A stretch of DNA of 64,000 bases from Phorcus lineatus (GCA_921293015.1 OV121088.1:20745645-20809644), one strand, 5' to 3'. Shown: positions 9,690 through 22,174, counted from the stretch's first letter. The notes: a model not told the origin generated them from the letters alone. Numbers and translations: made by a program.

Positions 9690-12600
9690 TGGCTGTTTAA
9701 ATATATATAAAATTAAAAAATTCAAGATAAAATTGAAAACAAAATCAAACACACCTGGAGCATTTTGGTAGATTTTTGCAGCCAAGATTATGAATGACAA
9801 CGGATGACCGATTTGAGTAATAAGTTGTTTGACTCTCTGAAGATAATACATTTGTGATAAACTAATCGTTATTGAGGGGAATTGAAGAAATAAAATGTTC
9901 AAATAACATGTTACTGCCCCTTTAAGAAATTTTAGTATATGATTAAAACAATTGCACGTAAGGGATAATAAATTCTAAATTCCTGTATGAATGATTAAAT
10001 TCTCTGACCACTGTCACTAGATCGACAAAGTATAACAAAATTGCAAAGAGAACATTTCTCATGGCAGAACTAAATCATATAGGGAATTAATCGTTTAAAT
10101 AGAAATAATTTTCGACAAAATCTTTTGAAGATAATGAAACTTTGAAATGTGCATGATTAATGCAAATTAGGTTAAAGAAGATACATTTCATTGAGGGGAA
10201 TATCATATGATCTAATGAATAATTATTTTGAATACAAAATGTCTCTGACAAATACTGCTGGATACAAGCTATGTAAACAAAATATCCGGACAATTTCAAG
10301 ATGTAATAGATAATACATATCTTCACAAGACATAACAAAATTACCTTATGAATACATTCTTCAATTACCAAGAGTCTCTGAGGTACAACAAGATAGATAA
10401 ATTTGCTTTTGACTTTTTTAACGGTAACTGTCTTCAAAAGGTATAAATCTATATCATCTACGACATATCTCATCTCGTATAGTGACGACATATTCGAAAT
10501 ATAAAGAATCTAATGTGAAATCATTAAGATGTACTATGTAGATTCAACTGGGCCTGCATAGAATGAATTAATAAGATGATCCCATTATTTTGTAAGTAAA
10601 ATGTTCATGTAGAATACTTCCGCTGCTGCGGTATATAGCGTGGTCAAATGTTTCAGCAATTATGTAGAGGAAAAGCCCCACACAATTTTATAAGTAATAG
10701 TATTTCAACTCCTTTAATCATAAAGGAAGACATGATAGCTATTTGATAAATCAGAATTTTCAATCAATATTTAAAGTTTTTAAGAAGAACATGTTATCAT
10801 GCTAGTTTTAAATCCTTAAAAGTCGGTTTGAATGGGTGCCAAAGTTGACTTAATCGCTATTTATTCAAATCAAATCATGTAGAAAGCTTACTTTATCATT
10901 AAATAAGCTTAATGATTCATTTAAAATAAAAACGATTTAGTAAGCGGACTTAATGATTTAGTTAGCTTATGAAGTGAATTAGAAAGCTTAGTAATTCATT
11001 TAGTAAGCTTATTAAAGAGGAGACGTAACGCATAATTGTGATTATTACAAATTATTATCTGTAGTCGCTTCACTTATAAGAATCAATGGAGCCAAAAAAT
11101 GAGAAAATATACACTTTAATTCGACTACTAGGAGACCTTTTATACCCCTGTTTTGGATAACCGCCTAATGAGCCTGGCGAACGCTTAGACAAAATCACCG
11201 AAGCATGACTCGAAGCCACGCCCAGTGTGTGACGTGCTAGTCGTCAGCTGAAAGTCCAGCCCTTTAATTTTCTCTGTATTTTTAAGCTAATACAACAGCA
11301 AAATAGAGGCAATAGCATGACCGAAAGAATTCCAAAATATGATATGTAACTGCTTCATGATATCAACTTCCCCTCTTAGTCGTCAAATCCATTTTGATTG
11401 GACTGTGACAATCCTTGGACGCGGTTTTCTTAGGTGGGTTTATATCAAAAAGGTTAAGAACTTGGTTGGTGAGAGATCCATTACTATGGGATATCACGTA
11501 GTGTTACAACATTTATTATCGATATGAAGTTCTAAATTGTCTCGAAAAAAATGAAGGTTTTTGTAATAAACGGGAGAGAATGTAAAAACTTTTTTAATGT
11601 TTACTGTAGAAAAAATAATTTTGTTTTACTTCACTTTATGACAACTTAGTACTTAGTGGATGATTCGTTTGTATTTAACTAACATATTATATTGTTAGCT
11701 AGTATAACATCTCACACTGTGTTGCAATATCTCTGTCTTCGAATTTAACAATAAATGACAGACATACAGACAGACATATGTTTTATTAAAGTCTCACCTC
11801 ATAAATTTACAATAAAATAGACAGATAAATATATACATTTAAAACAATGAGCCAGGGTTATGTGCAGGGTTATGAGAGACTGATTTAAAAATAAATACAC
11901 ACTAGTAGCTAAAACCAAATGGTAGTATACATAAAATATAATTTTTTTAAATGAAAACATACCTGGCGCAAGCGTTGGAAATATCCTATGTAATCCTAAA
12001 GAATGTTGGTACCCGTTATTCACGATAAACTTTTTAAAATGTGTGTCATCGTCCGTAGAAGTGCATGAGCCAAATCTCCTTGTCTTAATTTATTGGTTGA
12101 ATATATATTCTACAAGTTCATTGGTTCAAACTGACTGGACGCCATGACAATACACTAAGTAGCTCTCGAATGCCAAGATTACGCCATTATGACAGGACAT
12201 ATATTCCGCTTGGTGGGTCCAAGGCGTTAAAATTCAAAAGGTATAATTAGAGACCATTAAATCAAGAATTGAAATTGAATACGATAGGATTATATAACGG
12301 CCACCTGTGTGTCATAAAAAATAAGACTATATTTAAACCAGTCTGATTGTTGTGACAACATTTGGCAGACGTCGCAATTGATGCTATGGGATAGTGCGCA
12401 TAGCATCACATTTAAACACTGTCTTTCTCTTGGAACAATACAAATAATTAAAGATATATTTTAACAATTCATCGGAGGTTTGAGTTGCTTGGATGACTTT
12501 AGATATGTTTAAACAGTTGTTCAGAATGTGAGATTTCCTGTTGTTTTTTCATTAAGGAGGTTATACTTCCGCCAACTAGCACGTCACACGGCAGAACACG

Positions 12601-13590
12601 CGGCTGGACACGCCTCAGTGGCCACGGGCCAGTTCACTGGTGCTAATTAGCTGGTGATTAGAAAAAGCCGTATTAAAGTTGTTTATAGGCCGATTTCGAA
12701 AATTTAAACTCAAGTTACTAGCAAATTAGAATACGTATTTTATTAATCATGAAAGTTGCCATGGGTCATTTCAGTCATCCGGTTTCGCGATTTAATAGGC
12801 TTACTAAATCATTTCCGGTTTGTTGCAATATCAATTGATGAGTGCTCCCTAAAAGATATGAAGTAGAACTTTTACAGTTTGCACGCAAGATATTTATCAT
12901 GTTACGAAGGTATTTCGAAAATAAAAAAATGATCCAGGTAAGACCTGATGTGTAAAGACCGAACGATCGAGATCAAGATCGTAAACCAAAGTGTAGTAGT
13001 CATATTTTCGATCAAATTTATGTGTTCACTTAAACATCAGTTTTTGATGAAATGTTATATTTTCGCAATGAATTCTATTTGGGTAAATATGTCATATATT
13101 TTCAGACATTAATACGTTAAAAGGACGTAATTAAAGTGAAATATATACATTGGATACATATAATATCTATGGAAGATTTTGAATCAGTATAATCAGTCGA
13201 TGCTGAACGTTCATGTCGTGCTGTTGACTATTCAACGTTCATAAAAATCAGTAGAAATTTCGTTAAAATCCCTAGTGTTATGAAAGGATGCTTAATGATA
13301 TGATATGTGTCAACTTTATGATTATCTGGGTACTAAAAAAACCCTTACTTTTATCAAGAAAACACTTCTATTCAGAAATAATTGTAGAAACAAACTCTGT
13401 CAAAATTTTAAAACTATGGAAACCTATTCGGGCCATTATCTTTATACAGATTTTCTGCGATTTTTTCCCTCTTCTCTTTATGTACGGACAAATTAGAACG
13501 CCAATATTTAAATATTTGTATATAAGACATATTCAACACACGCTGTTTATCTAACGAGTAAAACATTTAATAGATAGTTAATATTTTTTT
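9690..13590. other. No gene seen, about 3.9 kb AT-rich
   Basis: Long AT-rich stretch with microsatellite-like patches, for example TGACAGACATACAGACAGAC at 11755-11775. It also has a degenerate AAGCTTA repeat (10885-11015) and a short GC-richer patch at 12560-12640. The polypyrimidine run ending in TTTTTTTGTCAG at 13584-13595 looks like a splice acceptor for the coding remnant that follows, so part of this region may be an intron of that unit. Confidence 0.4.
10885..11015. repeat. Degenerate AAGCTTA/TTTAGTAAG repeat
   Basis: Four to five imperfect units built on AAGCTTAATGATTCATTTAG and TTTAGTAAGC follow each other here. The same words occur in the dispersed repeat at 3690-3725. No coding content. 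Confidence 0.45.
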
Positions 13591-13596
13591 GTCAGA

Positions 13597-14574
13597 TGTT
13601 GCCTTTGCGGGGAACTGCTGAACAATGGTAAACCCACCTTCAGGTTAAGTGAAAAAGGAAGCATAGGCATCAATAACGCAAGTGTTTTGCGGGGAGAGAA
13701 TACAGAGTCAAGAGAATAGCAATACATACACCAGGAGTGCAGACGCAAACATATCAATAAATTCAATATTGCTGCCTCAAATAAACGGAGACATACTGAG
13801 CATGAAGATACAGACCAAGAAAATGAGAAAAGAACTTTAAGATCATAAGAAAACGAGTTCAGATTTAAAAATGACTGTATATTTTGTGGTGAGAGTGTCA
13901 AAACAGATTGGAAAACTTATAGATCTAACGTGATTCCCGTAAGGACTGAAAAAAGGTTACAGGAAAGCATAAAAAAGATTTGTTTAAGCAGATCTGATGA
14001 TTGGTCAACAACGGTACTTTCAAGAATCGAGTATGCTGGTGACTGTTTTGCAATGGATGCAGTTTATCATAACACATGTAGTGTGAATTTCCGGACGAAC
14101 AGAAATGTGCCTCTCGCTGTTGACATTCATGCACCAACACCTCCAAAGAAGCCACGCCAGGAACGGCCGGAGGATCAAGTCAAACATGCTGCCTTCATAC
14201 AAGTGGCTGACTACTTTGAAGCTAATAATGATAAACAAGTGACACTTACTGATCTAGTCACACAAATGGCCTCTTATTTGCATTCTGATGAAGAACCATA
14301 CAGTGACAGAATAATCATTGCTGAAGCTGATGGGAAACCAGATGTCGTAACCTTCAGACACAATGCTTCATATATTCTGTATGATTTTTATAAGGCACCC
14401 AAAAGGTTAGATGCAGATGTAGAGAAGATACGCCTTGTAAAAGCAACTGCTGACCTCCTTAAATGCGACATAAAATCCATGAGTGGAAACCATCATACCT
14501 ATCCAAGCATTGAGGATATTAAGTCGACTGATAAACATCTTGACTACCTGCCACCTTCCCTTCGACTTCTCTAG
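13597..14574 (+). pseudogene. N-terminal zinc-binding region of the large family protein
   Basis: The frame opens with CCLCGELLNNGKPTFRLSEK, continues to IHQECRRKHINKFN (which may complete a Cys2-His-Cys site), then CIFCGESVKTDWKTY, then LSRSDDWSTTVLSRIEYAGD and DAVYHNTCSVNFRTNRNVP. The CxxC, HxxC and YHxxC spacing suggests two zinc sites ahead of a basic linker (TPPKKPRQERP). Two in-frame stops (13717 and 13846) interrupt it. A TTTTTTTGTCAG tract directly upstream looks like a splice acceptor, so a first exon may lie further left. Confidence 0.65.
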
Positions 14575-15980
14575 ACTGACCTATTCCCTGGAAATAGCTC
14601 TGAAATCAAAGTTGCTTCTATTGGACAAGCTATCATGCAGGCAACTAGACCTAGATCGCTGCTGTCACCACTCCAAATAGGCCTCGGTGTCCAAGTGCAT
14701 CACCACTTTGCATCCAGATTCTTGATAGACTCCCTTCATCAACATGGCTTCTGCACGTCATATACAGAGGTTAAACGGTTTGAAGCAAATGCAGCATCAG
14801 CAGGAACTCCTGATGTTTCACAACCTGCAACTGGTTCATCTCTACAATTTGTTGCCGATAACATCGACCACAATGTCCGTACATTAGATGGTAATAACAC
14901 TTTCCATGGGATGGGCATAATTTCAACTGCCACACCAGGAAGAGTCGTCATCAAGCCATTTCCTAGAGGCAACCCCAGCATAAAAGACATTGAAGCAGTT
15001 GGAATAATTGGAATGCATTTCTACAAATCAGAATGGAATGGGCTTGCATCTTTGGTTTATGAAGAACTTTCAACCTGCAATCGTGAAGACTGCTCTGACC
15101 CATCGTCAGCTTTGGACGTACTCTGGAAGATTATGTGGCCACTGAAGTCTCCAAGACCCTCCTGGTCAGGTTATATGCAAACTGTTCACTGAAGCGATCA
15201 CCCTGGTACATCTACAGTCACTTTCTTGCCCATGATTGATATGAATCCTGGTGACATGTCATGCATATATTCCACGCTACTGTATGTTGGAGCTCAAGAA
15301 AGACAACAAAACTAGCACCTGTAATCACGTTCGACCAACCACTTTGGTGGAAAGCAACTACCATCGTATCAAGTGCACCTTTAGATAAAGATCTTCAATC
15401 AACTGTTCTCAGGCTCGGATCCCTCCATACAGAGATGTCCTTTCTTGGTTGCATTGGTCACCTGATGTCAGGTTCTGGTCTTAGTGAGGTTTTGGAGACC
15501 ATCTATGGTCCCAATGCAGTTCCACACATGATGACAGGTAAAGCTGTATCCCGTGCAATCAGAGGTCACCTTCTTGTTGACACGTTCCTCAATGCACTTC
15601 TCGTAGGACAAGCTTTTGAATATCCTTGGATTTGCAAGCATGATGAAGAGATAGATGCAGAAAATACTCATCAAAATAGATGGTGCAGCAGAAAAGAGGT
15701 ATCCAATGAGGATCTCAAACATGCAGTTGATGTTTTTGAAGAACTTGTTGGAGGACAATTATCAATTGAGGATGCTTGTCAAGACAGTGTCCTGTTGAGA
15801 GTAAAGATGTTCCTGGATGAGTACAAGACGCAGTTAAAAGACAAAAGAACATCACAATTATGGTTGCAATACACTGAGATGATAGAGATTTTGCGAAGGT
15901 TCATAAAGGCTGAAAGAACTGGCAATTGGGATCTTCATCTTGAATCTCTCAGGGAAATGATTCCTTTACTTTGCCGCTTC
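14575..15980 (+). pseudogene. Central region of the large family protein
   Basis: After the stop at 14572 the same frame goes on (TDLFPGNSSEIKVASIGQA) into FVADNIDHNVRTLDG and TFHGMGIISTATPGRVV, the most family-typical blocks. A frameshift near 15115 and another near 15300 follow. Then APVITFDQPLWWKA, LGSLHTEMSFLGCIGHLMSG and KAVSRAIRGHLLVDTFLNAL are readable, ending in a helical stretch (QLWLQYTEMIEILRRFIKAE). The fold is not known to me. The conserved Asp/His-rich DNIDHN and TFHG blocks would be candidate functional residues. Confidence 0.6.
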
Positions 15981-16883
15981 AGGACATTCTCTCTATGCCA
16001 AGTCGAGTCGACTGTATCTTCAAAATATGTTGGCTTTACAGAAAACTCACGAAGAAGTGTACAAAGACTTCAAGAAAGGACTGCATGTTGTCCGTCGCAG
16101 CGATCGTTTGTGGGCGGGTTTTCCAACCAATCTTGTCTTAGAGCAGATGCTCATGCGTAGCAAATGGGGTCTTGACTCGAGGTAAAGGCATTGGAGAAAT
16201 TCAACGTCTTACATGGGTGTTATCAATGCCAGCATGCGCAAGCATTAATGTTGCCATGCAAACGTTCACTGGGATCTCTTACAACACAAGCGAGCAACAC
16301 AAGGATTCTCGTGAAGCACGAATGGACAAAGACCCAAGGACATATTGACAGTGTTGTGTTTCTTAGAAGAAAGAAATCCTTTCACTGATGACCCAAGTCT
16401 TCGAAACATTGCTACGGGAGAAACAGCTGACAAACCTGTAAATGTTGAGAAAGCTAAATTTATTGGTCAGAAGATTCTTGACAAAATGACTGGAGTGACA
16501 GTTCAAGATTATGTCTTCAAAAGGAAAGACCAGGTTTGTCACTTGCCTCCAAGTCAGCTGTACAGTTTGATAGTGATGCAGTACATGTTGACCCTAAACT
16601 TTTCTTCCAAAGACTTGTAACCAGTGCAAGGAACATGGGTGAGAACCTGGCATCAGTGTTTGCGTCTAAACTGTGCAGCAGTCCTCCTGCCCTTTTCGAA
16701 CCATCTGGTCTTCCTCTGACTGCTAACAAAGCTTTACTAGCTGACACTTTGTGGACTCGGTTACAGAATCCTGATTGGCAACCTCCAGTCGACACGCCCC
16801 AGCTGGAATATGTTCTTGATGGTGGAGCCCTGCTTCATCGTGTAGTCTGGCCTAGAGGTTGTACTTACAACACTATCCTATAG
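15980..16883 (+). pseudogene. RRSDR / LRNIATG region of the large family protein
   Basis: Pieces in changing frames read YAKSSRLYLQNMLAL, VVRRSDRLWAGFPTNLVLEQ, SMPACASINVAMQTFTG, EQHKDSREARMDKD, then NPFTDDPSLRNIATGETADK and FKRKDQV. They continue to VDPKLFFQRLVTSARNMGEN and SPPALFEPSGLPLTANKALL. Order and spacing match the family as I know it. At least four indels separate them. I see no catalytic signature in this part. Confidence 0.6.
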
Positions 16884-17480
16884 CTCTACACAGAATATGT
16901 CCATAACAGGTATAGAACACCGACCATTGTGTTCGATGGATATGAGGCTGGACCAACCACAAAGGATATTGCTCACCTTAGACGGGGAGATGTTGGTGTA
17001 GAAGTTAAGTTTGAAAATAACCTTGTTACTCAAATCTAAAAAGGAAAACTTTCTTGCAAACCACTCAAACAAGCAGAGGTTCATAAATCTCCTCGGTACT
17101 GCCTTAGAAGAACAGGGGTGTAGAGTGAAATATTCACGTAGTGATGCAGACCTATACATAGTGATGACAGCTGTTGAACTTGCCAAAGAACACACGACTG
17201 TGGTTATTGTGAAGACACTGACCTCCTGGTACTACTGTGCTACCACGCTAGTTGTGAGTCATCAGAAATCTACTACATGTCTGAGACAAAGAGTAACACT
17301 AAAAAGAAAAGAAAGGTTTGGCAAATAAAGGAAACAAAGCGGAGGCTTGGGGAGGACATCTGCAGTAACATATTGTTCATTCACGCTGTTACAGGATGCG
17401 ACGCTACAAGCAGGGTGTTTGGAATAGGCAAATCGTATGTTGTAAAAGAACTGGTTTCTGACATATCTTTTCGTCAGCAG
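16884..17480 (+). pseudogene. Nuclease-like block of the large family protein
   Basis: Reads TIVFDGYEAGPTTKDIAHLR, KENFLANHSNKQRFINLLGT, CRVKYSRSDADLYIVMTAVE and, after a damaged stretch, ILFIHAVTGCDATSRVFGIG. Acidic residues spaced as D..., SDAD, (lost D.D) and GCD, followed by a Gly-rich turn, recall PIN/FEN-like metal-dependent nucleases, in which three to four acidic clusters bind metal. That assignment is my inference. Around 17215-17250 the expected middle acidic pair is replaced (KTLTSWYYC), so this copy would lack it. Confidence 0.5.
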
Positions 17481-17969
17481 GCATCTGTGTTCAGAGTAGC
17501 TGCAGAGAAAGAAGATATCATCAATGCAAATGAAAGGATTTTTGTGGCATTGTTCAATGGTGACACAGACATTACACTGGACAAATTGCGTCACGTCCCT
17601 TTTTGTGAAAAAATGACTGCATGTTCAACATTCGTTGAGCCGAAACAATTGCCTCCAACTGCAGCTGCCGCAAAATACCACCCAATGCGTGTATATTATC
17701 AGGTTCAGGAGTGGATTGGACGCAAACAAGCGGACAAGTTGCCTGAGAAAAGGGGATGGGAACTCCGAAGTGGCTGTCTTTACCCCACCCTCACAGACCT
17801 ACCACCAGCTCTCAAACACTTGCTACGAATCATCAGATGTAACTGTAAAACTGACTGTGGGTCAGCCGGTTGCAGCTGTCGGAAACATGGTCTCGAGTGT
17901 TCACCAGGTTGTGGAGAGTGCAGGGGAGTTAGCTGCAGCAACTCAATGCACGTTGAAGATGATATTTGA
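17480..17969 (+). pseudogene. C-terminal cysteine-rich tail of the large family protein
   Basis: Open from 17277 to the TGA at 17967. The tail has WELRSGCLYPTLTDLPPALK and then a dense cysteine motif: CNCKTDCGSAGCSCRKHGLE followed by CSPGCGECRGVSCSN. The CxC...CxC repetition resembles tesmin/TSO1-type CXC zinc modules, which bind DNA in other proteins. That parallel is only by pattern. This is the best preserved part of the copy. Confidence 0.6.
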
Positions 17970-19278
17970 TTTATCTGGGTCAAGATTTGATACCTGTGAG
18001 TATCAATATAATAGCATGCCAGTTGTAATGCCAACAACATTCTTTTAATCATTAAAGAGATCCTAAGTGTTTAATTTCTTAGTGCATTTATTTTAAACCT
18101 GATTCATTATTCAGTCGTTTGAAACTTGGTTAAATGATTACAGAAAACGTTATTAATGTCAGTGTCTTTGAAACGAAAATGAGATGTTCAATTAATATGT
18201 TTCAGGAAACTATTTTCGCGCTTGCTTATTGAAAACGTCAAAATTTCATACCTGCACCCTTCCCCAAGCCCCGACCACTCGCCACCCCGCCCAATTCAGA
18301 AAAAATTATAAACAATCAAATATTTCATATTGCTCTCAAAGATGTTCCAATATTATATAAAGAAGCATGTCCATTTCCTTTTCATATTCTAGTTATTTGA
18401 CATCATAAACATTATAGACCCAACAGTTTGCCGTGCACCAGACGCGGCCAATTGTCCGGTTTTCGATCAAAGGTTATGTCTAATTTGCACCTTCTTTTAT
18501 GTTTTATTATACTTAACTATGAGCATCAAATTGCAATTCTAGTTCTTTTATATCAAATAATATCATCGACAACGGTTGAAAATTATAGCAGCAACAGCTC
18601 ACTCTATTTCACCTTCATCAACAGGTATGTTTGAAAGAGAATTAGATTTTCATTATATATATCTTGTTTGATTTATTTAGATTTTAGATAATTTAGCCAC
18701 AAATCACCTTTATCATAAGTAGATAACGCCTTTGAAGTCTATTTCATGCAATAAATAGCCTTCACGTGACAAATATCAGTGTGGTGTTCTCATTCCGTAT
18801 CTTTAGGGGCAAACACGCTTGCACGTGCGTTTTGGCGGGAAAATAAACAATATCGTTCATTATACAACCCTATACTTTTTATATCTTGAAATACAGATTA
18901 TGGGGATAAAAAAGCAGCAGAGTTTGCTTTTATTGCAATTTGTTCTAGGTTGAGCAATATGCGAGCTAAAATGACTGGACTACAATTCCTATCGACAACT
19001 GTGAAATAAAATCTTTCAAATATATAAACCAATTTGTTTTAATAATTTTCCAGTGATTCATAACACACATGCTGCCTCAACAGCGAACAAGGTGAATCAT
19101 CCCACAGCCCCGAGTCCAAGTCATATGGCACGTGCACTGTGCTGCACGTACTGAAATTGACAATATAAATGTCTCTTTGTGAACCTCCCAAATAGCCAGG
19201 TACAGCGTTTACATACCATGCAAATCCGCTGCTCGAATAACACTACGTCTCCGCAAATTTGATCATGTCCCTGAAGCC
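17970..19278. other. Spacer, no gene seen
   Basis: AT-rich DNA after the large remnant. ATTAAA near 18050 could be a polyadenylation signal for it. Apart from the old MITE relative at 18436-18605 I see no structured feature. Confidence 0.4.
18436..18605 (+). repeat. Diverged relative of the 469 bp MITE
   Basis: GACGCGGCCAATTGTCCGGT and TTTCGATCAAAGGTTATGTC correspond to GACGCGCGCCACTGTCCGGT and TTTCGATCATAATTGCGACG in the MITE copies, and the block ends with CAACAGCTCACT where the MITE ends CAACTCACGGAGT. The similarity covers one half only and is clearly older than the near-identical copies. Confidence 0.45.
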
Positions 19279-19755
19279 TTAAAGAGCCACTCCGTGATTT
19301 TCATAACATATTATTTACCTTTGATACGAACCTTAATGTCATATGTGGTGATATAAAATCAAAACATCTTAACTTTTCATGTCCAAAAGACATAAATATG
19401 ACAATTACTGGTTTTCCATGAAAATCTAAAAACAGCCTTATAAATGCAAAGAGGTGTAGATATCACGTCCAATATACATGGATACTAATTATATAACCTA
19501 ACAAACACAATCAACTCCTAACTGCCCTCCTGGCTGTTTTAGATAAGTTTCCAAAATTACGTTTGACTATTTGACGCGCGCCACTGTCCGGTTTTCGATC
19601 ATAATTGCGACGTTCTACCTTCATATTGTCACTGTAAACAAACAATAAGCTTTAACATGTGTCTTTTTGGTAACAGTCGATACTTCGCGATCAAATGACA
19701 CCATTGGTTAAGTTTCGCATATATGACTCCAACAACTCACGGAGTGGCTCTTTAA
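19279..19755 (+). mobile_element. 469 bp MITE, copy A
   Basis: Inverted ends AGAGCCACTCCGTGA at 19283 and its complement ending at 19751, flanked on both sides by TTAA (19279-19282 and 19752-19755), which is the target duplication. Copies B and C have exactly the same length. The TTAA target points to piggyBac- or Kolobok-type transposition, but piggyBac ends usually begin CCC, so I lean to another TTAA family. No coding capacity. Confidence 0.85.
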
Positions 19756-20813
19756 GTCACTACACTGGCTCCCTTTCAGAGCTAGAATTGATTATAAGAG
19801 CATCACAATTGCCGTCAAGTGATATCACGACGTTTCTGCCGCCTGCCAGACACAGTCAGTGTGTACCGCCCTGCTCGTGCTCTACTTTTCTGAGTCCCTA
19901 AAATGAACACCATCTCATTTGGAAACAGTCCATATATGTCTTTTCGCTGTCAAAGCATCAAATTTAACTCTGTCCCAGAAAATCTTCCAGTCTGTCAATC
20001 AAGAACATCAAGAACACCGTTCATTCCTATATTAACATTAAGAAACTCAAAACCAAACTGTTCCAGCAGTGCTGTCATTGACAGTGCACGGACATACGGA
20101 CTGTTATCATGACTGAGCCATATGAATGTAATTGTGATATTAATGTTTACGTTGAGGTATAATGCAGAGTTTGCTTTGCGAAAGATAACTCCATAGCTTT
20201 TGATTTTACTTTTTCATTCAAACCGAGCTAGGGTACAATGAAAGTACATGAAAAAAAAAATTCGGAAAACAGTCGGAAATGAAATGAGAGTTACGGGCCC
20301 ATACTGACAAGACGTATTCACATCGAGGGGAGAAATTATCTTCAAACTACTTGAAATAAGTACGTCGTACTGTTCATATGAGCAATCTGGTGGGTCATAA
20401 AATCTTTAAGTACACGGTATCTCGAGAAAATGGTGTCGATTGAAGTATATAGAGCTAGGATCGGCTCTTTCTCCCATTACAACCAAGAGAAACGCGTCAG
20501 GTATCACTGACGCTATCACTAGAACGCCATGATGAGTACACCCCGTACGGTTAGGAACAGATCTAAACTATAGACTGCTACTTTGCGCCTTTGTCTTCGG
20601 ATTTGTGCTATCGGGGGGATTCTTTCTTAGCTCATAATTTGGAAATGTTGATTTTGATCTATTCATGCCGATAGAAGACGTGTTTTTGTGCTTGCATTTT
20701 GACGGAATAAACTCTGTGTGACCTAGTTCTGAACACGCATTACACCCTACATGCACGTGAAAGGTGTCTCACTGATGGACATGAAATACCGTGTTAGTTA
20801 TATCAAAGCTGCT
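19756..20813. other. No gene seen
   Basis: Mixed-composition spacer. Two plus-strand open frames (19695-19901 and 19903-20112) abut, but they show no motif I recognise and the first begins inside the MITE. Nothing further is supported. Confidence 0.4.
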
Positions 20814-20961
20814 TGTAGCGGTATGCGCTTCAATATGATACCCATGTCGAGATTACCTCCCTTTGTTGTAAGGTAGCCGTTCTAAAAACAAAGAAGCATC
20901 TTGATCGCCTCTCGTCTACTTTCACTCTCACTCAACTTCAATATACGTTTGAAGACGTAAT
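20814..20961 (+). repeat. 5' LTR of element 1
   Basis: Begins TGTAGCGGTATGCGCTTCAA and matches the 3' copy through CTTTCGTCTA/CTCTCGTCTA and CTCACTCA. The right edge is set by the primer site at 20963. At about 148 bp it is short for a Gypsy LTR. Several substitutions separate it from the 3' copy, indicating an old insertion. Confidence 0.75.
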
Positions 20962-20962
20962 A

Positions 20963-20973
20963 TGGTGTCAGAA
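20963..20973 (+). promoter_or_regulatory. Putative primer binding site of element 1
   Basis: TGGTGTCAGAA immediately follows the 5' LTR, starting with TGG as expected for pairing with the CCA end of a tRNA. The tRNA cannot be named without a search. Confidence 0.5.
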
Positions 20974-21233
20974 TACGGACCAACTACCCTTATTTTGTGA
21001 ACAATTTTCGCGCAGTGGTTTGTTCGTAAAAATGCATTCAGAAGACAAAATTTTCATGTCTTATGTATGAATTCAATGTGAGTGAGAGACATTTTAGAAG
21101 TATCAGATGAATGTTACTTCGTCCATTTAAAATAAACAATTCAATGACAAAAATATGACATTCGATCGTGTGTAGCAGACAGCACGTGTTTCATCTAGAC
21201 TTTCATAGCCTTTAGAAAAAATCAAAGTCGAGT

Positions 21234-22170
21234 ATGGCAGAGGGTGGCGAGCCACAAGTTATAGGCTACAACAAAATAAATATTTGCCATCAGTATTCCC
21301 TTTACCTCCTAAACTTGAACTTAAAGGCAACGTTCCACAAAATTGGAGAAGATTTAAAATAAATTTAGACAATTATATCATAGCTGCAAGATTAGTCGGT
21401 GAAGAAGCTAGTTTCAAGACAGCTACATTGTTGAGTGCCATAGGTCGTGATGCATTAGACATTTTTGACGGGTTTCATTTTGCTAATGAGCGAGACAAAA
21501 CAGACAAAGCAATGGTTCTTGAAAAATTTGAATCATATTGTGTTGGTGCCACAAATGAAACTTATGAAAGATATCTCTTCAACAAGCGAGATCAGGAAAA
21601 TGGTGAAACTTTTGATCACTACATAACAGACCTGAGAACTCTAGTGAAATCATGCAATTATGGTGCTTTAGCTAACTCTCTTGTAAGTGACAGAATTGTT
21701 ATTGGTATTTTGGACAATGCCACAAGGATGAAATTATTGTGGTGTGAAGCACTTACTCTTGAAAAGTGTATTTCAATCTGTCGAGCTTGTGAAACTACAA
21801 ACATTCAGATAGAAGAAATGAAAAGTGAACAGCTTTCAGTTATTTCAAACAAGGTTGGAAAACCTGAATCACGTTTAGATCTGAATAAAACAACCCCTAA
21901 ACAATCAAATCACAAGTTTGTTCAAAATTGTCGCTTCTGTGGACAGTCACATGACTATGAAAGGAAAACATATCCAGCAGTTTGATCCACTTGTAATATC
22001 TGCAAGAGAGACAACCATTTTGCTTCTATGTGTAAAGAAAAACCTAAATCAAAACCTAAAAAATTCAAGGGGAACAAGTCCAGAGTGAATCTTGTAGAGA
22101 CAGATCAAATTGATTCAGATGATGCTGATCCTGCATATGTTCTATCACTTGGTGAAGCGGACAAAAAATG
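21234..22170 (+). pseudogene. gag of LTR element 1
   Basis: An ATG at 21234 starts MAEGGEPQVIGYNKIN, and a one-base slip near 21280 moves the frame to LPSVFPLPPKLELKGNVPQN. The capsid region follows (LFNKRDQENGETFDHYITDL, VSDRIVIGILD, TLEKCISICRACETT), typical of Gypsy gag. Two zinc knuckles, CRFCGQSHDYERKTYP (its last ligand lost) and CNICKRDNHFASMC, are separated by a TGA at 21983. The frame ends at a TGA near 22168. It would package element RNA; here it is broken. Confidence 0.75.
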
Positions 22171-22174
22171 AGTG

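Larger units (their letters stand above)
13597..17969 (+). pseudogene. Broken copy of a very large uncharacterised metazoan protein family (about 1,450 codons)
   Basis: Homologous-looking coding sequence runs for 4.4 kb without an intron. Frame 1 is kept from 13597 to about 15110 with stops at 13717 (TAG), 13846 (TAA) and 14572 (TAG). After that there are several frameshifts (near 15115, 15300, 15980, 16340, 16530, 17030 and 17240). Family layout: N-terminal zinc-binding modules, a DNIDHN / TFHGMGII central block, a long alpha-helical part with RRSDRLWAG and EQHKDSREAR blocks, a nuclease-like block (SDADLYIV ... TGCDATSRVFGIGK) and a cysteine-rich tail. I recall such proteins as multi-copy 'uncharacterised' entries in molluscs, cnidarians and echinoderms, but I have no family name. 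The intronless body and decay suggest a mobile or retrocopied unit. The biochemical role is unknown. Confidence 0.75.

Noticed and set aside
10087..10491. 134-codon open frame on the minus strand
   Set aside because: AT-driven composition (Ile, Tyr, Phe, Leu), no motif; the VVPQRLL word faintly recalls an integrase linker but nothing else supports it.
19695..20112. Two adjoining ORFs as a possible gene
   Set aside because: The first begins inside a MITE; neither has a recognised motif or splice signals.
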